Shown: one piece after another, positions 7,791 to 18,346 of the stretch
Layout: the number at the start of each line of letters is the position of its first letter
Numbering within the stretch: position 1 is the stretch's first letter
DNA from: Clostridia bacterium
Lineage (GTDB): Bacteria > Bacillota > Clostridia > Oscillospirales > Oscillospiraceae
DNA: 33,176 nucleotides
Direction: 5' to 3'
Assembly: GCA_021153265.1 (NCBI GenBank)
Contig: JAGKTU010000016.1
Span: 1-33,176, forward strand
Position numbers and translations under genes: made by a program
Notes under the pieces: generated by a model
Seen by the model: only the letters and a program-made list of their open reading frames with translations
Told to the model about the DNA's origin: nothing
The model's database searches: none

Positions 7791-10700
7791 GCTTTGTGCA
7801 TCTGCATGTACATACGGAATACAGCCTTCTGGACGGTGCATGCCGCATCGGCGGCATGATGGACCGGGTGAAGGAACTGGGGCAGACTGCCATTGCCATC
7901 ACCGACCATGGCGTTATGTACGGCTGCATCGATTTTTACAAGGCTGCCAAGGCTGCCGGCGTCAAGCCTATCATTGGCTGTGAAGTCTATGTTGCCCGTC
8001 GGGGTATGGCTGACCGAATCCATGGCATCGATAATGACCCGTACCATCTGGTTCTGCTGTGTAAGGATCGGCAGGGATATGAGAATCTTTGCCTGCTGGT
8101 TTCCGAAGCCTTTACCAATGGCTTTTACGGCAAGCCCAGGGTGGATCTTCAGCTGCTTGAGAGGCATCACGAGGGGCTCATCGCCCTCTCTGCCTGCCTT
8201 GCCGGTGCGATTCCACAGTATTTGATGGAGGAAAACTACGAATCTGCCAAGGAATATGCCTTAAAAATGGCAGATATCTTCGGAGAAGACAACTTCTATC
8301 TGGAATTGCAGGATCATGGCATTGATGAACAAAGGGCGGTGAATCAGGGCGTTATGCGGCTTAGCCGGGAAACAGGACTGCCTCTGGTTGTCACCAATGA
8401 TGCCCACTACCTCCGAAAAGAGGATGCCCAGATGCAGGATGTCCTTCTGTGCATCCAGACCGGAAAAACCGTGGACGAGCCAAACCGGATGAAATTCCAG
8501 ACGGAAGAGTTTTACCTCAAATCCGAAGAGGAGCTGCGTGCGCTTTTCCCCAATTGCCCTGAGGCCTTTGAGAATACGGTAAAGATCGCAGAGCGCTGCA
8601 ATCTGGAGTTCGTCTTCCATGAGTACCATTTGCCCTCTTTCCCGGTGCCGGAGGGGTACACCAATGAGGAATATTTCCGGAAACTCTGCTACGATGGTTT
8701 TCGGGAGCGGTATTCTCAGCCGCCGCAGTCCTATGTGGACCGGCTGGAGTACGAAATCGGTGTCATCAGCCGCATGGGCTATGTAAATTATTACTTGATC
8801 GTGTGGGATTTTATCCGCTATGCCAAGGAGCAGGGGATTCCGGTGGGCCCCGGACGCGGCTCCGGAGCAGCTTCCATTGTTGCTTATTGCATGCATATCA
8901 CGGAAGTGGATCCCATGAAGTATGCGCTGATTTTCGAGCGCTTTTTGAATCCTGAGCGTGTCAGCATGCCCGACTTCGATACGGACTTCTGTCAGGAACG
9001 CCGGGGCGAGGTCATCGATTACGTTGTCCGTAAATACGGCCATGACCGTGTGGCGCAGATTGCCACCTTTGGCACCATGGCCGCCCGAGGCGCCATCCGG
9101 GATGTGGGTCGAGCGCTGAATTTCTCCTACGCGGAGACGGATGCGGTGGCCAAACTGGTACCTACCACCCTCCACATTACGCTGAAGGAGGCGCTGGAAG
9201 TCAGCCCCAAGCTGAAAGAGATGTATGACGGCGACGAACGGGTGAAAAAACTCATCGACACCGCCATGAGCTTAGAGGGCATGCCCAGAAATACCTCTAC
9301 CCACGCTGCGGGTGTGGTCATCACCGCCGATCCGGTGAATACCTATGTGCCGTTGTCCCGGAATGACGATACCATTGTCACCCAGTATACCATGACCACC
9401 ATCGAGGAACTGGGATTGCTGAAAATGGATTTTCTGGGACTGCGAAATTTGACGGTGATCCGGGATGCGGAGATGCAGATTCAAAAATTCAATCCGGATT
9501 TCTCCATGGCCAGTATCCCTGACGATGATCCCGAAACGTTCCGCATGCTTGCCGAAGGCAAGACCCAGGGCGTATTCCAGTTGGAGTCCCAGGGCATGAC
9601 CGGTGTCTGCGTGGGTATGAAGGCGGACTCCATCGAGGATATCACCGCAATCGTGGCACTCTACCGTCCAGGCCCCATGGACTCAATCCCGAAATTCATT
9701 GAGAGCAAGCTCAATCCCCGAAAGGTTACCTATAAATGCCCGGAATTGGAGCCAATCCTGAAAGTTACCTACGGCTGTATCGTCTATCAGGAGCAGGTTA
9801 TTGAAATCTTCCGCCAGCTTGGCGGTTATACGATGGGACAGGCGGATAATATCCGCCGGGCGATCTCCAAAAAGAAGATGAAGATCATCGAGGAAGAACG
9901 ACGTGTCTTCGTCTACGGTGACCGGGAAAAGGATATCCCCGGCTGTATTGCTAACGGCATTTCGGAAGCTGTGGCCCAGTCGCTGTATGATGAGATCGTT
10001 GCCTTCGCGAATTATGCTTTCAATAAGGCGCACGCGGTGTGCTATGCCGTGGTGTCCTATCAGACGGCTTACTTAAAATGCCACCATCCCAGACAGTATA
10101 TGGCGGCACTGATGACCTCTGTGCTGGACTCTGCAACCAAGATCTCCGGCTACATCGCCGAATGTAAAGAGCTGGGAATTCCTGTCCTGCCGCCGGATAT
10201 CAACCATTCCGATGACCACTTCACGGTCGAGGGCGAGAACATCCGCTTTGGCCTTGGCGCGGTGAAAAATGTAGGTCATGGTCTGATTCGGGCTATGGTG
10301 CAAAAACGTACCGAGGGCGGCCTGTTCAAATCTCTGGAGGACTTTATCCAGCGGATGGGGGAGGGCGAGCTGAATAAGCGCGCTGTGGAAAATTTCATCA
10401 AATGCGGAGCCATGGACTGCTTCGGCTATCACAGAAGTGAACTGCTGGCGGTGTATGACAGCATGATGGATGCCATCGCTTCTTCCCGGAAGAAGAATCT
10501 GGAGGGGCAGATCGGTCTGTTCTCCCTGCTGGAGGATGAGGATGCCGCCGCATCCATTCCGATCCCGAAACTCAAGGAGATGAACAAAGCCGATCTCATG
10601 GCTCTGGAAAAGGAGACCACAGGCATTTACATTTCCGGTCACCCTATGGACGATTACCGCCAGTATCTGCGCGGTACCCACGTGGTGCCGATCGTAGAAC

Positions 10701-11242
10701 TGATGGGGGAGGAGAGCCGGTTCCAGGACGATCAGATCGTGTCTGTTGCGGGTATTGTTCAGGCGGTCAAGATGAAGACCACCCGGAACAACTCCATGAT
10801 GTCTTACGTCACCGTGGAGGATGATACCGCCGCCATTGAAATGCTGGCATTCTCCAATGTTCTGAATCAGTACGGCGGATATCTGCGGGAAAATTCCCCT
10901 GTTGTGGTCACGGGACGGTTGTCCATCCGGGACGAAAAGGAGCCCCAGATCGTCATCAACCGCGCCCGGCCTATTTCGGACTTTGCCGAATCCCCTGTGC
11001 AGGAAACACCGCCTGCTCAAAACCAACCGAAAACCGGTACACTTTACCTGCGGCTTCCCAGCGAGGCTGATCCTGTGTACTCTAAGATCAAGGCGATCCT
11101 CAATATGTTCCCCGGAGACAGCGGTGTGGTGCTGTTCTTTGCGGATACCAAGCAGCGCCGCGGCACTCGCTGCGTGCTGATGGAAAGTATGCTGAAGGAG
11201 CTGAAAAATGTTCTGGGGGAAGCAAATGTTGTGCTGAAATAG
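7787..11242 (+). CDS. dnaE: DNA polymerase III alpha subunit (DnaE type)
   Basis: Catalytic replicative polymerase subunit of 1151 residues. It opens with the PHP domain (FVHLHVHTEYSLLDG, with metal-binding-type histidines at 5, 7 and 9; later AITDHGVMYG). The C-family polymerase core includes GPGRGSGAASIVAY and the catalytic aspartates D396 and D398 in MPDFDTDF, then NTSTHAAGVVI and the ALYRPGPMDSIP segment. A helix-hairpin-helix region follows, then an OB-fold (VSVAGIVQAVKMKTT, YVTVEDDTAAIEMLAF). It lacks the exonuclease insertion of PolC, so it is the DnaE form. GTG-rich GC-biased codons match its neighbours. It ends in TAG, one of only two core genes in the window to do so. Confidence 0.97.
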   Translation: MSFVHLHVHTEYSLLDGACRIGGMMDRVKELGQTAIAITDHGVMYGCIDFYKAAKAAGVKPIIGCEVYVARRGMADRIHGIDNDPYHLVLLCKDRQGYENLCLLVSEAFTNGFYGKPRVDLQLLERHHEGLIALSACLAGAIPQYLMEENYESAKEYALKMADIFGEDNFYLELQDHGIDEQRAVNQGVMRLSRETGLPLVVTNDAHYLRKEDAQMQDVLLCIQTGKTVDEPNRMKFQTEEFYLKSEEELRALFPNCPEAFENTVKIAERCNLEFVFHEYHLPSFPVPEGYTNEEYFRKLCYDGFRERYSQPPQSYVDRLEYEIGVISRMGYVNYYLIVWDFIRYAKEQGIPVGPGRGSGAASIVAYCMHITEVDPMKYALIFERFLNPERVSMPDFDTDFCQERRGEVIDYVVRKYGHDRVAQIATFGTMAARGAIRDVGRALNFSYAETDAVAKLVPTTLHITLKEALEVSPKLKEMYDGDERVKKLIDTAMSLEGMPRNTSTHAAGVVITADPVNTYVPLSRNDDTIVTQYTMTTIEELGLLKMDFLGLRNLTVIRDAEMQIQKFNPDFSMASIPDDDPETFRMLAEGKTQGVFQLESQGMTGVCVGMKADSIEDITAIVALYRPGPMDSIPKFIESKLNPRKVTYKCPELEPILKVTYGCIVYQEQVIEIFRQLGGYTMGQADNIRRAISKKKMKIIEEERRVFVYGDREKDIPGCIANGISEAVAQSLYDEIVAFANYAFNKAHAVCYAVVSYQTAYLKCHHPRQYMAALMTSVLDSATKISGYIAECKELGIPVLPPDINHSDDHFTVEGENIRFGLGAVKNVGHGLIRAMVQKRTEGGLFKSLEDFIQRMGEGELNKRAVENFIKCGAMDCFGYHRSELLAVYDSMMDAIASSRKKNLEGQIGLFSLLEDEDAAASIPIPKLKEMNKADLMALEKETTGIYISGHPMDDYRQYLRGTHVVPIVELMGEESRFQDDQIVSVAGIVQAVKMKTTRNNSMMSYVTVEDDTAAIEMLAFSNVLNQYGGYLRENSPVVVTGRLSIRDEKEPQIVINRARPISDFAESPVQETPPAQNQPKTGTLYLRLPSEADPVYSKIKAILNMFPGDSGVVLFFADTKQRRGTRCVLMESMLKELKNVLGEANVVLK

Positions 11243-11243
11243 C

Positions 11244-11272
11244 TTTCTTTTTGGTAAAAATTATGCTATACT
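11244..11272 (+). promoter_or_regulatory. Extended -10 promoter of the lipoprotein-TCS-recA operon
   Basis: TGC directly before TATACT (11264-11272) gives an extended -10. A weak -35 (TTTCTT, 11244-11249) lies 17 bases upstream. No inverted GAAC/GTTC SOS-type box is visible around it. Confidence 0.65.
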
Positions 11273-11296
11273 AACTTGTTGAAAGGAGTGGATGCT

Positions 11297-12616
11297 GTGC
11301 AGCGATTTAAGTTCATAACGCTTATACTCTTGCTTTCAGCGATGCTTCTTTCCGGCTGTATGCTGCAGACGGTGGAGGATATGTACTGTCTGCCGAAACG
11401 TTCTGAAGACCATGACCATCTGCAGTCGACCATCGACGCCGTCATGGCAGAACTGCAGTATGCGGCACCCCTGTCGGGAGAAAATCGACAGTCTTTGCAG
11501 ATGGCCGATCTAAACGGTGATGGCACCGACGAATATTTGGTCTTTGCCAAAAGCGATTCCGATGCCCCCCTTCGCATCTTGATTTTTCAGAATACTGCGG
11601 ATGGCTACACCTTGATGACAACAGTAAACAGTCAGGGAACCGCGTTTGACCGGGTGGAATATGTGGATATCGATGGCGACGGAGCTCAGGAATTGGTGGT
11701 GGGCTGCCGGGTCAGTGATCAGATTCTGGGACATGTAGCCGTATACAGCCTTGCAGGAGGGGAAGCAAAACAGCTTCTTGGTGCAAACTACGGTCAATTC
11801 CTGACCTGCGATCTAAACAATGACCGGTGCAGCGAACTGATGATCCTCTCTCCCGGCGAAACGGATGCCCAGAGGGGGGCGGCGTTGCTGTACCATTGGA
11901 AAAATGGCCGAATGGAACGTTCCGCGGAAGTGGAACTGTCCAGTGCGGTGGAGCACATCAAACGCATCATGGTCGGCAAACTCCACGGTGGAACTCCTGC
12001 AGTGTATGTTGCAGGTTCTTCCGATGGAAATGCCATCGTAACGGATGTGCTTTCTATGAAATCCGGAGTTTTTACGAACATTTCCTTCTCCAACGAGTCA
12101 GGTACCAGTGTTCGGACACTGCGAAATTACTATGTCTATGCCGACGATGTGGATGATGACGGTGTTTTGGAATTGCCAAGCCTCATCACCATGGCATCTG
12201 CCCACAGTCAGGGCAGGGAGGACCGATATCTGATTCGTTGGTTCGCTATGGACTTGGAGGGAGCAGAAGTGGACAAACTTTATTCCTTCCACAACTTTGC
12301 CGGCGGCTGGTACGTGTGTCTGGATAATGAATGGGCCACCCAGCTCTCAGTGGAACAGACCAATGATGCTTATCGTTTCTTTGTTTGGGATGCAGACAAA
12401 CAGAAAAATATCCCCATTTTCACTATTTTTGCACTGACGGGCCAGAACCGGGATGCCGATGCGGTGGAGGATGGACGATTCGTTCTGCACCGCACAGACC
12501 GCGTTGTCTACGCCGGACTGCTTGAGGAAGATGCGGCAGAATATGGCATCACCCAGATAAATTTGATAAATGACTTCCGTTTGATCCAGAAAGACTGGAA
12601 CACGGGAGAGACATAA
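11297..12616 (+). CDS. Lipoprotein with FG-GAP/VCBS-like calcium-binding repeats
   Basis: A 439-residue exported lipoprotein. The GTG at 11297 is chosen because AAAGGAG lies 8 bases upstream. The signal has a long hydrophobic core and the lipobox LLSGC, with Cys21 lipidated. The mature part has four acidic loops of the DxDGDGxxE kind: ADLNGDGTDEYLVF, VDIDGDGAQELVVG, CDLNNDRCSELMIL and DDVDDDGVLELPSL. Such loops bind calcium in beta-propeller blades, so the protein is probably a cell-surface propeller. It is followed after only 10 bases by the response regulator, so it may be an extracellular accessory of that two-component system, which is an inference from position. Confidence 0.82.
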   Translation: MQRFKFITLILLLSAMLLSGCMLQTVEDMYCLPKRSEDHDHLQSTIDAVMAELQYAAPLSGENRQSLQMADLNGDGTDEYLVFAKSDSDAPLRILIFQNTADGYTLMTTVNSQGTAFDRVEYVDIDGDGAQELVVGCRVSDQILGHVAVYSLAGGEAKQLLGANYGQFLTCDLNNDRCSELMILSPGETDAQRGAALLYHWKNGRMERSAEVELSSAVEHIKRIMVGKLHGGTPAVYVAGSSDGNAIVTDVLSMKSGVFTNISFSNESGTSVRTLRNYYVYADDVDDDGVLELPSLITMASAHSQGREDRYLIRWFAMDLEGAEVDKLYSFHNFAGGWYVCLDNEWATQLSVEQTNDAYRFFVWDADKQKNIPIFTIFALTGQNRDADAVEDGRFVLHRTDRVVYAGLLEEDAAEYGITQINLINDFRLIQKDWNTGET

Positions 12617-12626
12617 GAGGTAGAGT

Positions 12627-13313
12627 ATGAAAAAAGTTCTGATTATGGAAGATGAAGTCAATATTCGCTCCTTCGTGGTGATCAATCTGAAGCGGGCGGG
12701 CTACGATGCCATTGAAGCCGGCACCGGTACAGAGGCACTGGAGAAAATTGCTGAGCATCCTGATATCGGCGTAGCCATTCTGGACATCATGGTGCCGGAG
12801 ATGGATGGTTTCGAGGTCTGCCGCCGGATCCGGGCCACCAATAAGCAGATGGGCATTATCATGCTTACCGCGCGGACGCAGGAAATGGACAAGGTTACGG
12901 GCCTTATGACCGGCGCGGATGACTATGTGACCAAGCCGTTCTCTCCCGCGGAACTGACCGCCAGAATTGACGCGCTGTATCGCCGGATCGGTGGAGACAG
13001 CACTGCCAGCTCTGAGCTGCTGAGCCAGGGCCCCTTCGTCATGAATACCCGGAATCATACACTGGAGAAGTCCGGTAACCGTATCCGCCTGACCCAGGTG
13101 GAATACGCGATCCTGAAGCTGTTTATGCAGAATCCCGGGCGCGCACTGTCCCGTGAGGACATCCTGTCTGCCGTATGGGGCAGAGATTACGAGGGTGAGC
13201 TGAAGATCGTGGATGTGAACATCCGTCGCCTTCGCATTAAGATCGAGGATGATACCGCCAACCCTACCTACATCACCACGGTTTGGGGTCTGGGCTATAA
13301 GTGGGGCGCATAA
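12627..13313 (+). CDS. OmpR/PhoB-family response regulator
   Basis: A 228-residue cytoplasmic transcription factor. The receiver domain has the acidic pair E8-D9, the phosphoacceptor D53 in VAILDIMVPEMDGF, T81 (IMLTAR) and K103 (VTKPF). The C-terminal winged helix (about residues 130-228) has LTQVEYAILKLFMQNPG and VDVNIRRLRIKIE followed by the wing TVWGLGYKW. All phosphorylation-switch residues are present. It lies between the lipoprotein and its cognate kinase, which starts inside or 2 bases after it. The target genes are unknown. Confidence 0.95.
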   Translation: MKKVLIMEDEVNIRSFVVINLKRAGYDAIEAGTGTEALEKIAEHPDIGVAILDIMVPEMDGFEVCRRIRATNKQMGIIMLTARTQEMDKVTGLMTGADDYVTKPFSPAELTARIDALYRRIGGDSTASSELLSQGPFVMNTRNHTLEKSGNRIRLTQVEYAILKLFMQNPGRALSREDILSAVWGRDYEGELKIVDVNIRRLRIKIEDDTANPTYITTVWGLGYKWGA

Positions 13314-14737
13314 GATTGAAATGGTTTAACAAGATCGGCGGTCTTCGCAAGCGCTGGCTGATCAACACAGTGGGTGTGATCTTTGCGCTGGGCATGGTCT
13401 GTGCGCTTATTGTCACTGCTTGCTTTGCCGCTTATTACTACTCCAATATGGAGTCGGATATGCGCAACTGGGCGGAAAATACGGCGGATTTTTTCCAGGA
13501 TTACATTGATCTGGATTACAACGCCTATTACCAATCCTGCATCAGCTATGCTGAAAATTTCGAGGACAAGAATACGATCGAACTGCAGTTCATTGACCGC
13601 GATGGCAACATTGTCGCTACATCCTACGGTCATTGGAGCGGCACTTCTCCCAATACGACGGACATCCGGGAGGCATTCTCCACCCGCGGTACGCCGCCTC
13701 CCTATGTGGGAAAAGATCCGGCTACCGGCGAGCGCATTATGGCGGTTTCCAGCCCTATGATCTACAGCAACGGTGAGATCATCGGTGTTCTGCGGTATGT
13801 CACCTCCACCCGTCTTGTGGACCGGCAGATCGTCATGGTTGGACTTACCAGCTTTGCCGCGTTGCTGGCGGTTCTGCTGGTGGTAATCCTCAGCAATGCG
13901 TCGTATCTGAAATCCATTATGATTCCGGTGGCACAAATCACCGAGAAAGCAAAACGCATCTCCAGTGGCAGCTACGGCATCCAAATTCAGACCAAATATC
14001 AGGATGAAATTGGTGAATTGGCGGATACCATCAATGAAATGTCCGCAAAGATCAGCCAGAATGAGAAAATGCAGGCCGAATTTATCTCCCAGCTCTCCCA
14101 TGAACTGCGGACACCGCTGACTGTCATTAACGGCTGGAGTGAAACGCTGCTTCTGGATGAGCGGATGGATGCCGATACCCGGCAGGGTTTGAAAATTATC
14201 TCCGGCGAGGCCAAGCGTCTGACGGAAATGGTCATGGAACTGCTGGATTTCACGCGGATGCAGGATGGCCGCATGACTCTGAACGTAGAACCCACAGACA
14301 TCCGCAGCGAATTTGAGGATACCGTCTATATGTATGGCAGCCGCCTGTCTCAGGAGGGCATCCAGCTTCAGTACATTGACGATGGTGAGGATATTCCTGA
14401 GATTCCCTGCGATCCCAAGCGGCTTCGTCAGGTCTTCCTGAACATTCTGGACAACGCCGCCAAGCACGGCGGTGAGGGCAAACGCATTGAAGCCACCATG
14501 AAGTACGAAAAGGATGCTGTGGTGGTGCGCATTCGGGACTTTGGTCCCGGTATCCCGGAGGATGAGATCCCTCTGGTTAAGAAAAAATTCTACAAAGGCA
14601 GCTCCAAGGCCCGGGGAACCGGTATCGGTCTTGCCGTGTGCGACGAGATCGTGGAGATGCACGGCGGTACATTGACCTTGGAGAACGCCCTCGGCGGCGG
14701 TACGTTGGTTACCGTCCGGCTGCCCGGTGCCGAGTAA
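13301..14737 (+). CDS. Membrane sensor histidine kinase
   Basis: Partner of the preceding response regulator. Two membrane helices (about residues 19-46 and 183-208) enclose an extracellular sensor of about 130 residues with a PAS/Cache-like strand pattern (IELQFIDRDGNIVATS, IMAVSSPMIYSNGEIIGVLRYV). A HAMP linker, a HisKA domain with the phosphorylated His near residue 267 (SQLSHELRTPLTVINGW), and an HATPase domain follow (N box NILDNAAKHGG, G1 RDFGPGIPEDEI, G2 GTGIGLAVCDEIVEMHGG). The overall plan resembles PhoR/WalK kinases. The start is uncertain: GTG at 13301 lies inside the regulator gene, while TTG at 13316 follows its stop with GGGG about 10 bases upstream. Confidence 0.93.
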   Translation: MGRIRLKWFNKIGGLRKRWLINTVGVIFALGMVCALIVTACFAAYYYSNMESDMRNWAENTADFFQDYIDLDYNAYYQSCISYAENFEDKNTIELQFIDRDGNIVATSYGHWSGTSPNTTDIREAFSTRGTPPPYVGKDPATGERIMAVSSPMIYSNGEIIGVLRYVTSTRLVDRQIVMVGLTSFAALLAVLLVVILSNASYLKSIMIPVAQITEKAKRISSGSYGIQIQTKYQDEIGELADTINEMSAKISQNEKMQAEFISQLSHELRTPLTVINGWSETLLLDERMDADTRQGLKIISGEAKRLTEMVMELLDFTRMQDGRMTLNVEPTDIRSEFEDTVYMYGSRLSQEGIQLQYIDDGEDIPEIPCDPKRLRQVFLNILDNAAKHGGEGKRIEATMKYEKDAVVVRIRDFGPGIPEDEIPLVKKKFYKGSSKARGTGIGLAVCDEIVEMHGGTLTLENALGGGTLVTVRLPGAE

Positions 14738-14749
14738 GGAGAAATGAAT

Positions 14750-15748
14750 ATGAGCAAGAAAGAAAACGCAGCCTGCTGCGAAAAATTCAAGACCTCCATC
14801 GGCGGACAGGCCCTCATCGAGGGCATCATGATGCGCGGCCCCGATCAGGACGCCATCGTGGTCAGAACCGCAGATGGACTGAATATCGAAGTGAAGGATC
14901 GGAAGAAGAATCCCGAAAAGTCCTTCAAAAACTGGCCTTTTTTCCGGGGTATTTTCAATTTCTTCGACTCCCAGATCGTGGGCGTCAAAGCGCTGATGCA
15001 CTCTGCCGATCTGTCGCCGGAATATGAGGAAGAACCCTCCAAATTTGATAAGTGGCTGGAAGAAAAGCTGGGAAATGAAAAATTCCAGAAATTCATCATC
15101 GGTATGGCAGTCACACTGGGTATGGGTATGTCAATCGTGTTGTTTTTCCTGCTGCCCATGGTGATCGGCAGTTTCTTTGACACTTGGATCGACTCTATGC
15201 TGGGGCTCAACCTGATTGAGGGTTTGATCCGTATGATCATTTTTATGTCCTATATGATCCTGATCTCCCGAATGGGGGAGATGAAGCGGGTCTTTGCCTA
15301 TCACGGCGCGGAGCATAAGACCATCCGCTGCTACGAAGCCGGACTTCCCCTGACGGTGGAAAATGTCCGGATCCAGACCCGGCTGCATCCCCGGTGCGGT
15401 ACCAGTTTTCTGCTGGTTGTGATGGTGATCTCCATTCTGGTGTTCTCCATTGCTTCCTCCGGTCTGCTGGCGCTGCTCCCGGATTTGGCGGATATGCAGG
15501 GCAGCTTCCTGTACCGTCTGATCATGATCATGTTCAAACTCCTGCTGCTGCCGGTGGTGGTTGGCATCACCTATGAGATCAACCGCTGGGTTGGCCGGCA
15601 TGACAATGCCTTCTCCCGAATCCTCTCCGCTCCCGGTCTGTGGATGCAGAATTTCACAACGAATGAGCCGGATGATGATATGATCGAGGTGGGCATCACT
15701 GCCGTGCAGGCGGTGCTGCCGAAAGAGGAGGGCGCGGACCGTTGGTAA
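14750..15748 (+). CDS. DUF1385 membrane protein (YqhQ-like)
   Basis: A multi-pass membrane protein of 332 residues. The N-terminus has the family hallmark IGGQALIEGIMMRGP, and the centre has VFAYHGAEHKTIRCYEAG and LHPRCGTSFLL. At least four hydrophobic segments are visible (about 115-145, 160-180, 220-250 and 265-285). The biochemical role of DUF1385 proteins is not established. The start at 14750 has AGGAG 8 bases upstream; ATG 14744 is too close to it. In Clostridia this gene commonly precedes prmC, as it does here by overlap. Confidence 0.9.
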   Translation: MSKKENAACCEKFKTSIGGQALIEGIMMRGPDQDAIVVRTADGLNIEVKDRKKNPEKSFKNWPFFRGIFNFFDSQIVGVKALMHSADLSPEYEEEPSKFDKWLEEKLGNEKFQKFIIGMAVTLGMGMSIVLFFLLPMVIGSFFDTWIDSMLGLNLIEGLIRMIIFMSYMILISRMGEMKRVFAYHGAEHKTIRCYEAGLPLTVENVRIQTRLHPRCGTSFLLVVMVISILVFSIASSGLLALLPDLADMQGSFLYRLIMIMFKLLLLPVVVGITYEINRWVGRHDNAFSRILSAPGLWMQNFTTNEPDDDMIEVGITAVQAVLPKEEGADRW

Positions 15749-16617
15749 AGCAGTATTCCCAATTGTATCTGGATGCCAGACGAGCCCTGCTGCTTACAGA
15801 AGATCCTCAGATGGCCGGCATGATGGCACGAACGCTGCTGTGCCATGTATCCGGCAAGTCACAGGAAGCGGTTCTGGCGGATCGGGATCTGTACGCCTCC
15901 GAAGAGATTTGCGACGCTATGGATGAGGGGGTGAAGCGGCTGATTGCCGGTGAACCGCTGGCTTATGTCATCGGGGAGTGGGAATTTTACGGCTTAAAGC
16001 TGTATGTAAACCGGAATACCCTGATACCCAGAGATGATACCTGTGCGGTGGCGTCCCTTGCCATCAAACAGGCCCTGTTCTTGGACCAGTCTCCCAGAAT
16101 TCTGGACCTGTGCTGCGGCACTGGCTGTATCGGCTTGGCAGTTGCCAGCCGGGTCAAGGATGCCAGAGTGACATTGGCGGATATCTCACGGGATGCGTTG
16201 GCTGTAGCAAAGAAGAATATTACCACCCATAAGCTTTCAAGCCGTGTTTCCTGTGTGCAGGCCGATGCCATGAGAGAGCCTCCGGCGTTCTTAGGCAAGT
16301 TTGACCTGATTGTTTCCAATCCTCCTTACATCACCGGAGGAGAGATGCTGGAACTACCCAAGAGCGTTAAAGATTTCGAACCCCACCTGGCACTCTATGG
16401 CGGTGAGGACGGCCTCCAATTCTACCGTTCCATCGTAAGTAACTATAAGCACGCCTTAAAGCCCGGTGGCTACCTCTGCTTTGAGTTCGGTATGGGACAG
16501 GGAGATGACGTGTGTACCATTCTACGTGAGAATGGATTTTCCATTGAAGAGAGAACAAAAGATTTTGGTGACATAGAAAGAGCCGTACTGGCAAGATACG
16601 GCAGGAAGGAAGATTGA
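15742..16617 (+). CDS. prmC: Peptide-release-factor glutamine methyltransferase
   Basis: Methylates the GGQ glutamine of class 1 release factors using S-adenosylmethionine. The 291 residues include an N-terminal helical release-factor-binding domain, motif I of the methyltransferase fold (ILDLCCGTGCIGLAVA), an acidic loop (VTLADISRDAL) and the signature NPPY in DLIVSNPPYI, followed by EPHLALYGGEDGLQFYR. The start is a TTG at 15742 overlapping the end of the DUF1385 gene, with AGGAGG 10 bases upstream. Unlike many Firmicutes loci, prfA is not adjacent; recA starts one base after the stop. Confidence 0.93.
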   Translation: MVKQYSQLYLDARRALLLTEDPQMAGMMARTLLCHVSGKSQEAVLADRDLYASEEICDAMDEGVKRLIAGEPLAYVIGEWEFYGLKLYVNRNTLIPRDDTCAVASLAIKQALFLDQSPRILDLCCGTGCIGLAVASRVKDARVTLADISRDALAVAKKNITTHKLSSRVSCVQADAMREPPAFLGKFDLIVSNPPYITGGEMLELPKSVKDFEPHLALYGGEDGLQFYRSIVSNYKHALKPGGYLCFEFGMGQGDDVCTILRENGFSIEERTKDFGDIERAVLARYGRKED

Positions 16618-16618
16618 A

Positions 16619-17714
<1,096 letters not shown>

Positions 17715-17725
<11 letters not shown>

Positions 17726-18344
17726 TCTGCTCAAAACTGCACCTGATCGGGCCGGCCGGTATTGGGTGACTTTTTCCGATGGCACAAAGCAGGCGCTCTA
17801 TCGCCAGACTGTGGAAGATTTCGGCCTTTATACCGGCATGGATCTTTCCGACGAGGAATATGATCGTCTGCTCACAGCCGCAGGTCAAATGTCTGCCAAG
17901 ATGCGGGCTGTTCGGATCGTGTCCGCATCCAGTGTGTCTAAGCGAGATTTGCAGGATCGTCTGGTCAGAAAAGGGGAGGACCCAACCCAAGCCAAAGAAG
18001 CAGTGGAGTGGATGGAAGAACTCCATCTTTTGGATGACCGCAATACCGCGGAGCAGGTGGTTCATTCCTGCATCTCGAAGGGATATGGTCTCCAGCGCGC
18101 GAAGCAGGCTTTGTATGAAAAAAGGATCCCAAAGCAGTATTGGGAAGAAGCCCTTTCGGACTATCCTGACCAGATGGATAAGATTGTGTCCTTTCTGCGC
18201 TCCAGGCTGGACGATGGCGCTGATCAGAAACAGGTTAAAAAGGCCGTCGATGCGCTGCTGCGCCGGGGGCATAGCTACAGCAAGATCCGCGAGGGTCTGA
18301 ACATTATCTCATTGGATTCCGATGAATTCATGGAGGACTACTAA
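17715..18344 (+). CDS. recX: Regulatory protein RecX
   Basis: Small helical modulator of RecA filaments, 209 residues. The family is marked by tandem three-helix repeats; visible here are SSVSKRDLQDRLVRKGEDPTQ-type and LLDDRNTAEQVVHSCISKGYG segments, then ALSDYPDQMDKIVSFLRSR and a last repeat ending in GHSYSKIREGL. It starts inside the last codons of recA (11-base overlap), which couples its translation to recA. rimO begins 2 bases after its stop. Confidence 0.9.
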
Positions 18345-18346
18345 AC

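Noticed and set aside
13295..15001. A 568-codon minus-strand frame opposite the sensor kinase and DUF1385 genes
   Set aside because: It is antisense to genes with firm domain evidence and is rich in His, Gln and Gly of the kind produced by reverse reading of GC-rich codons.
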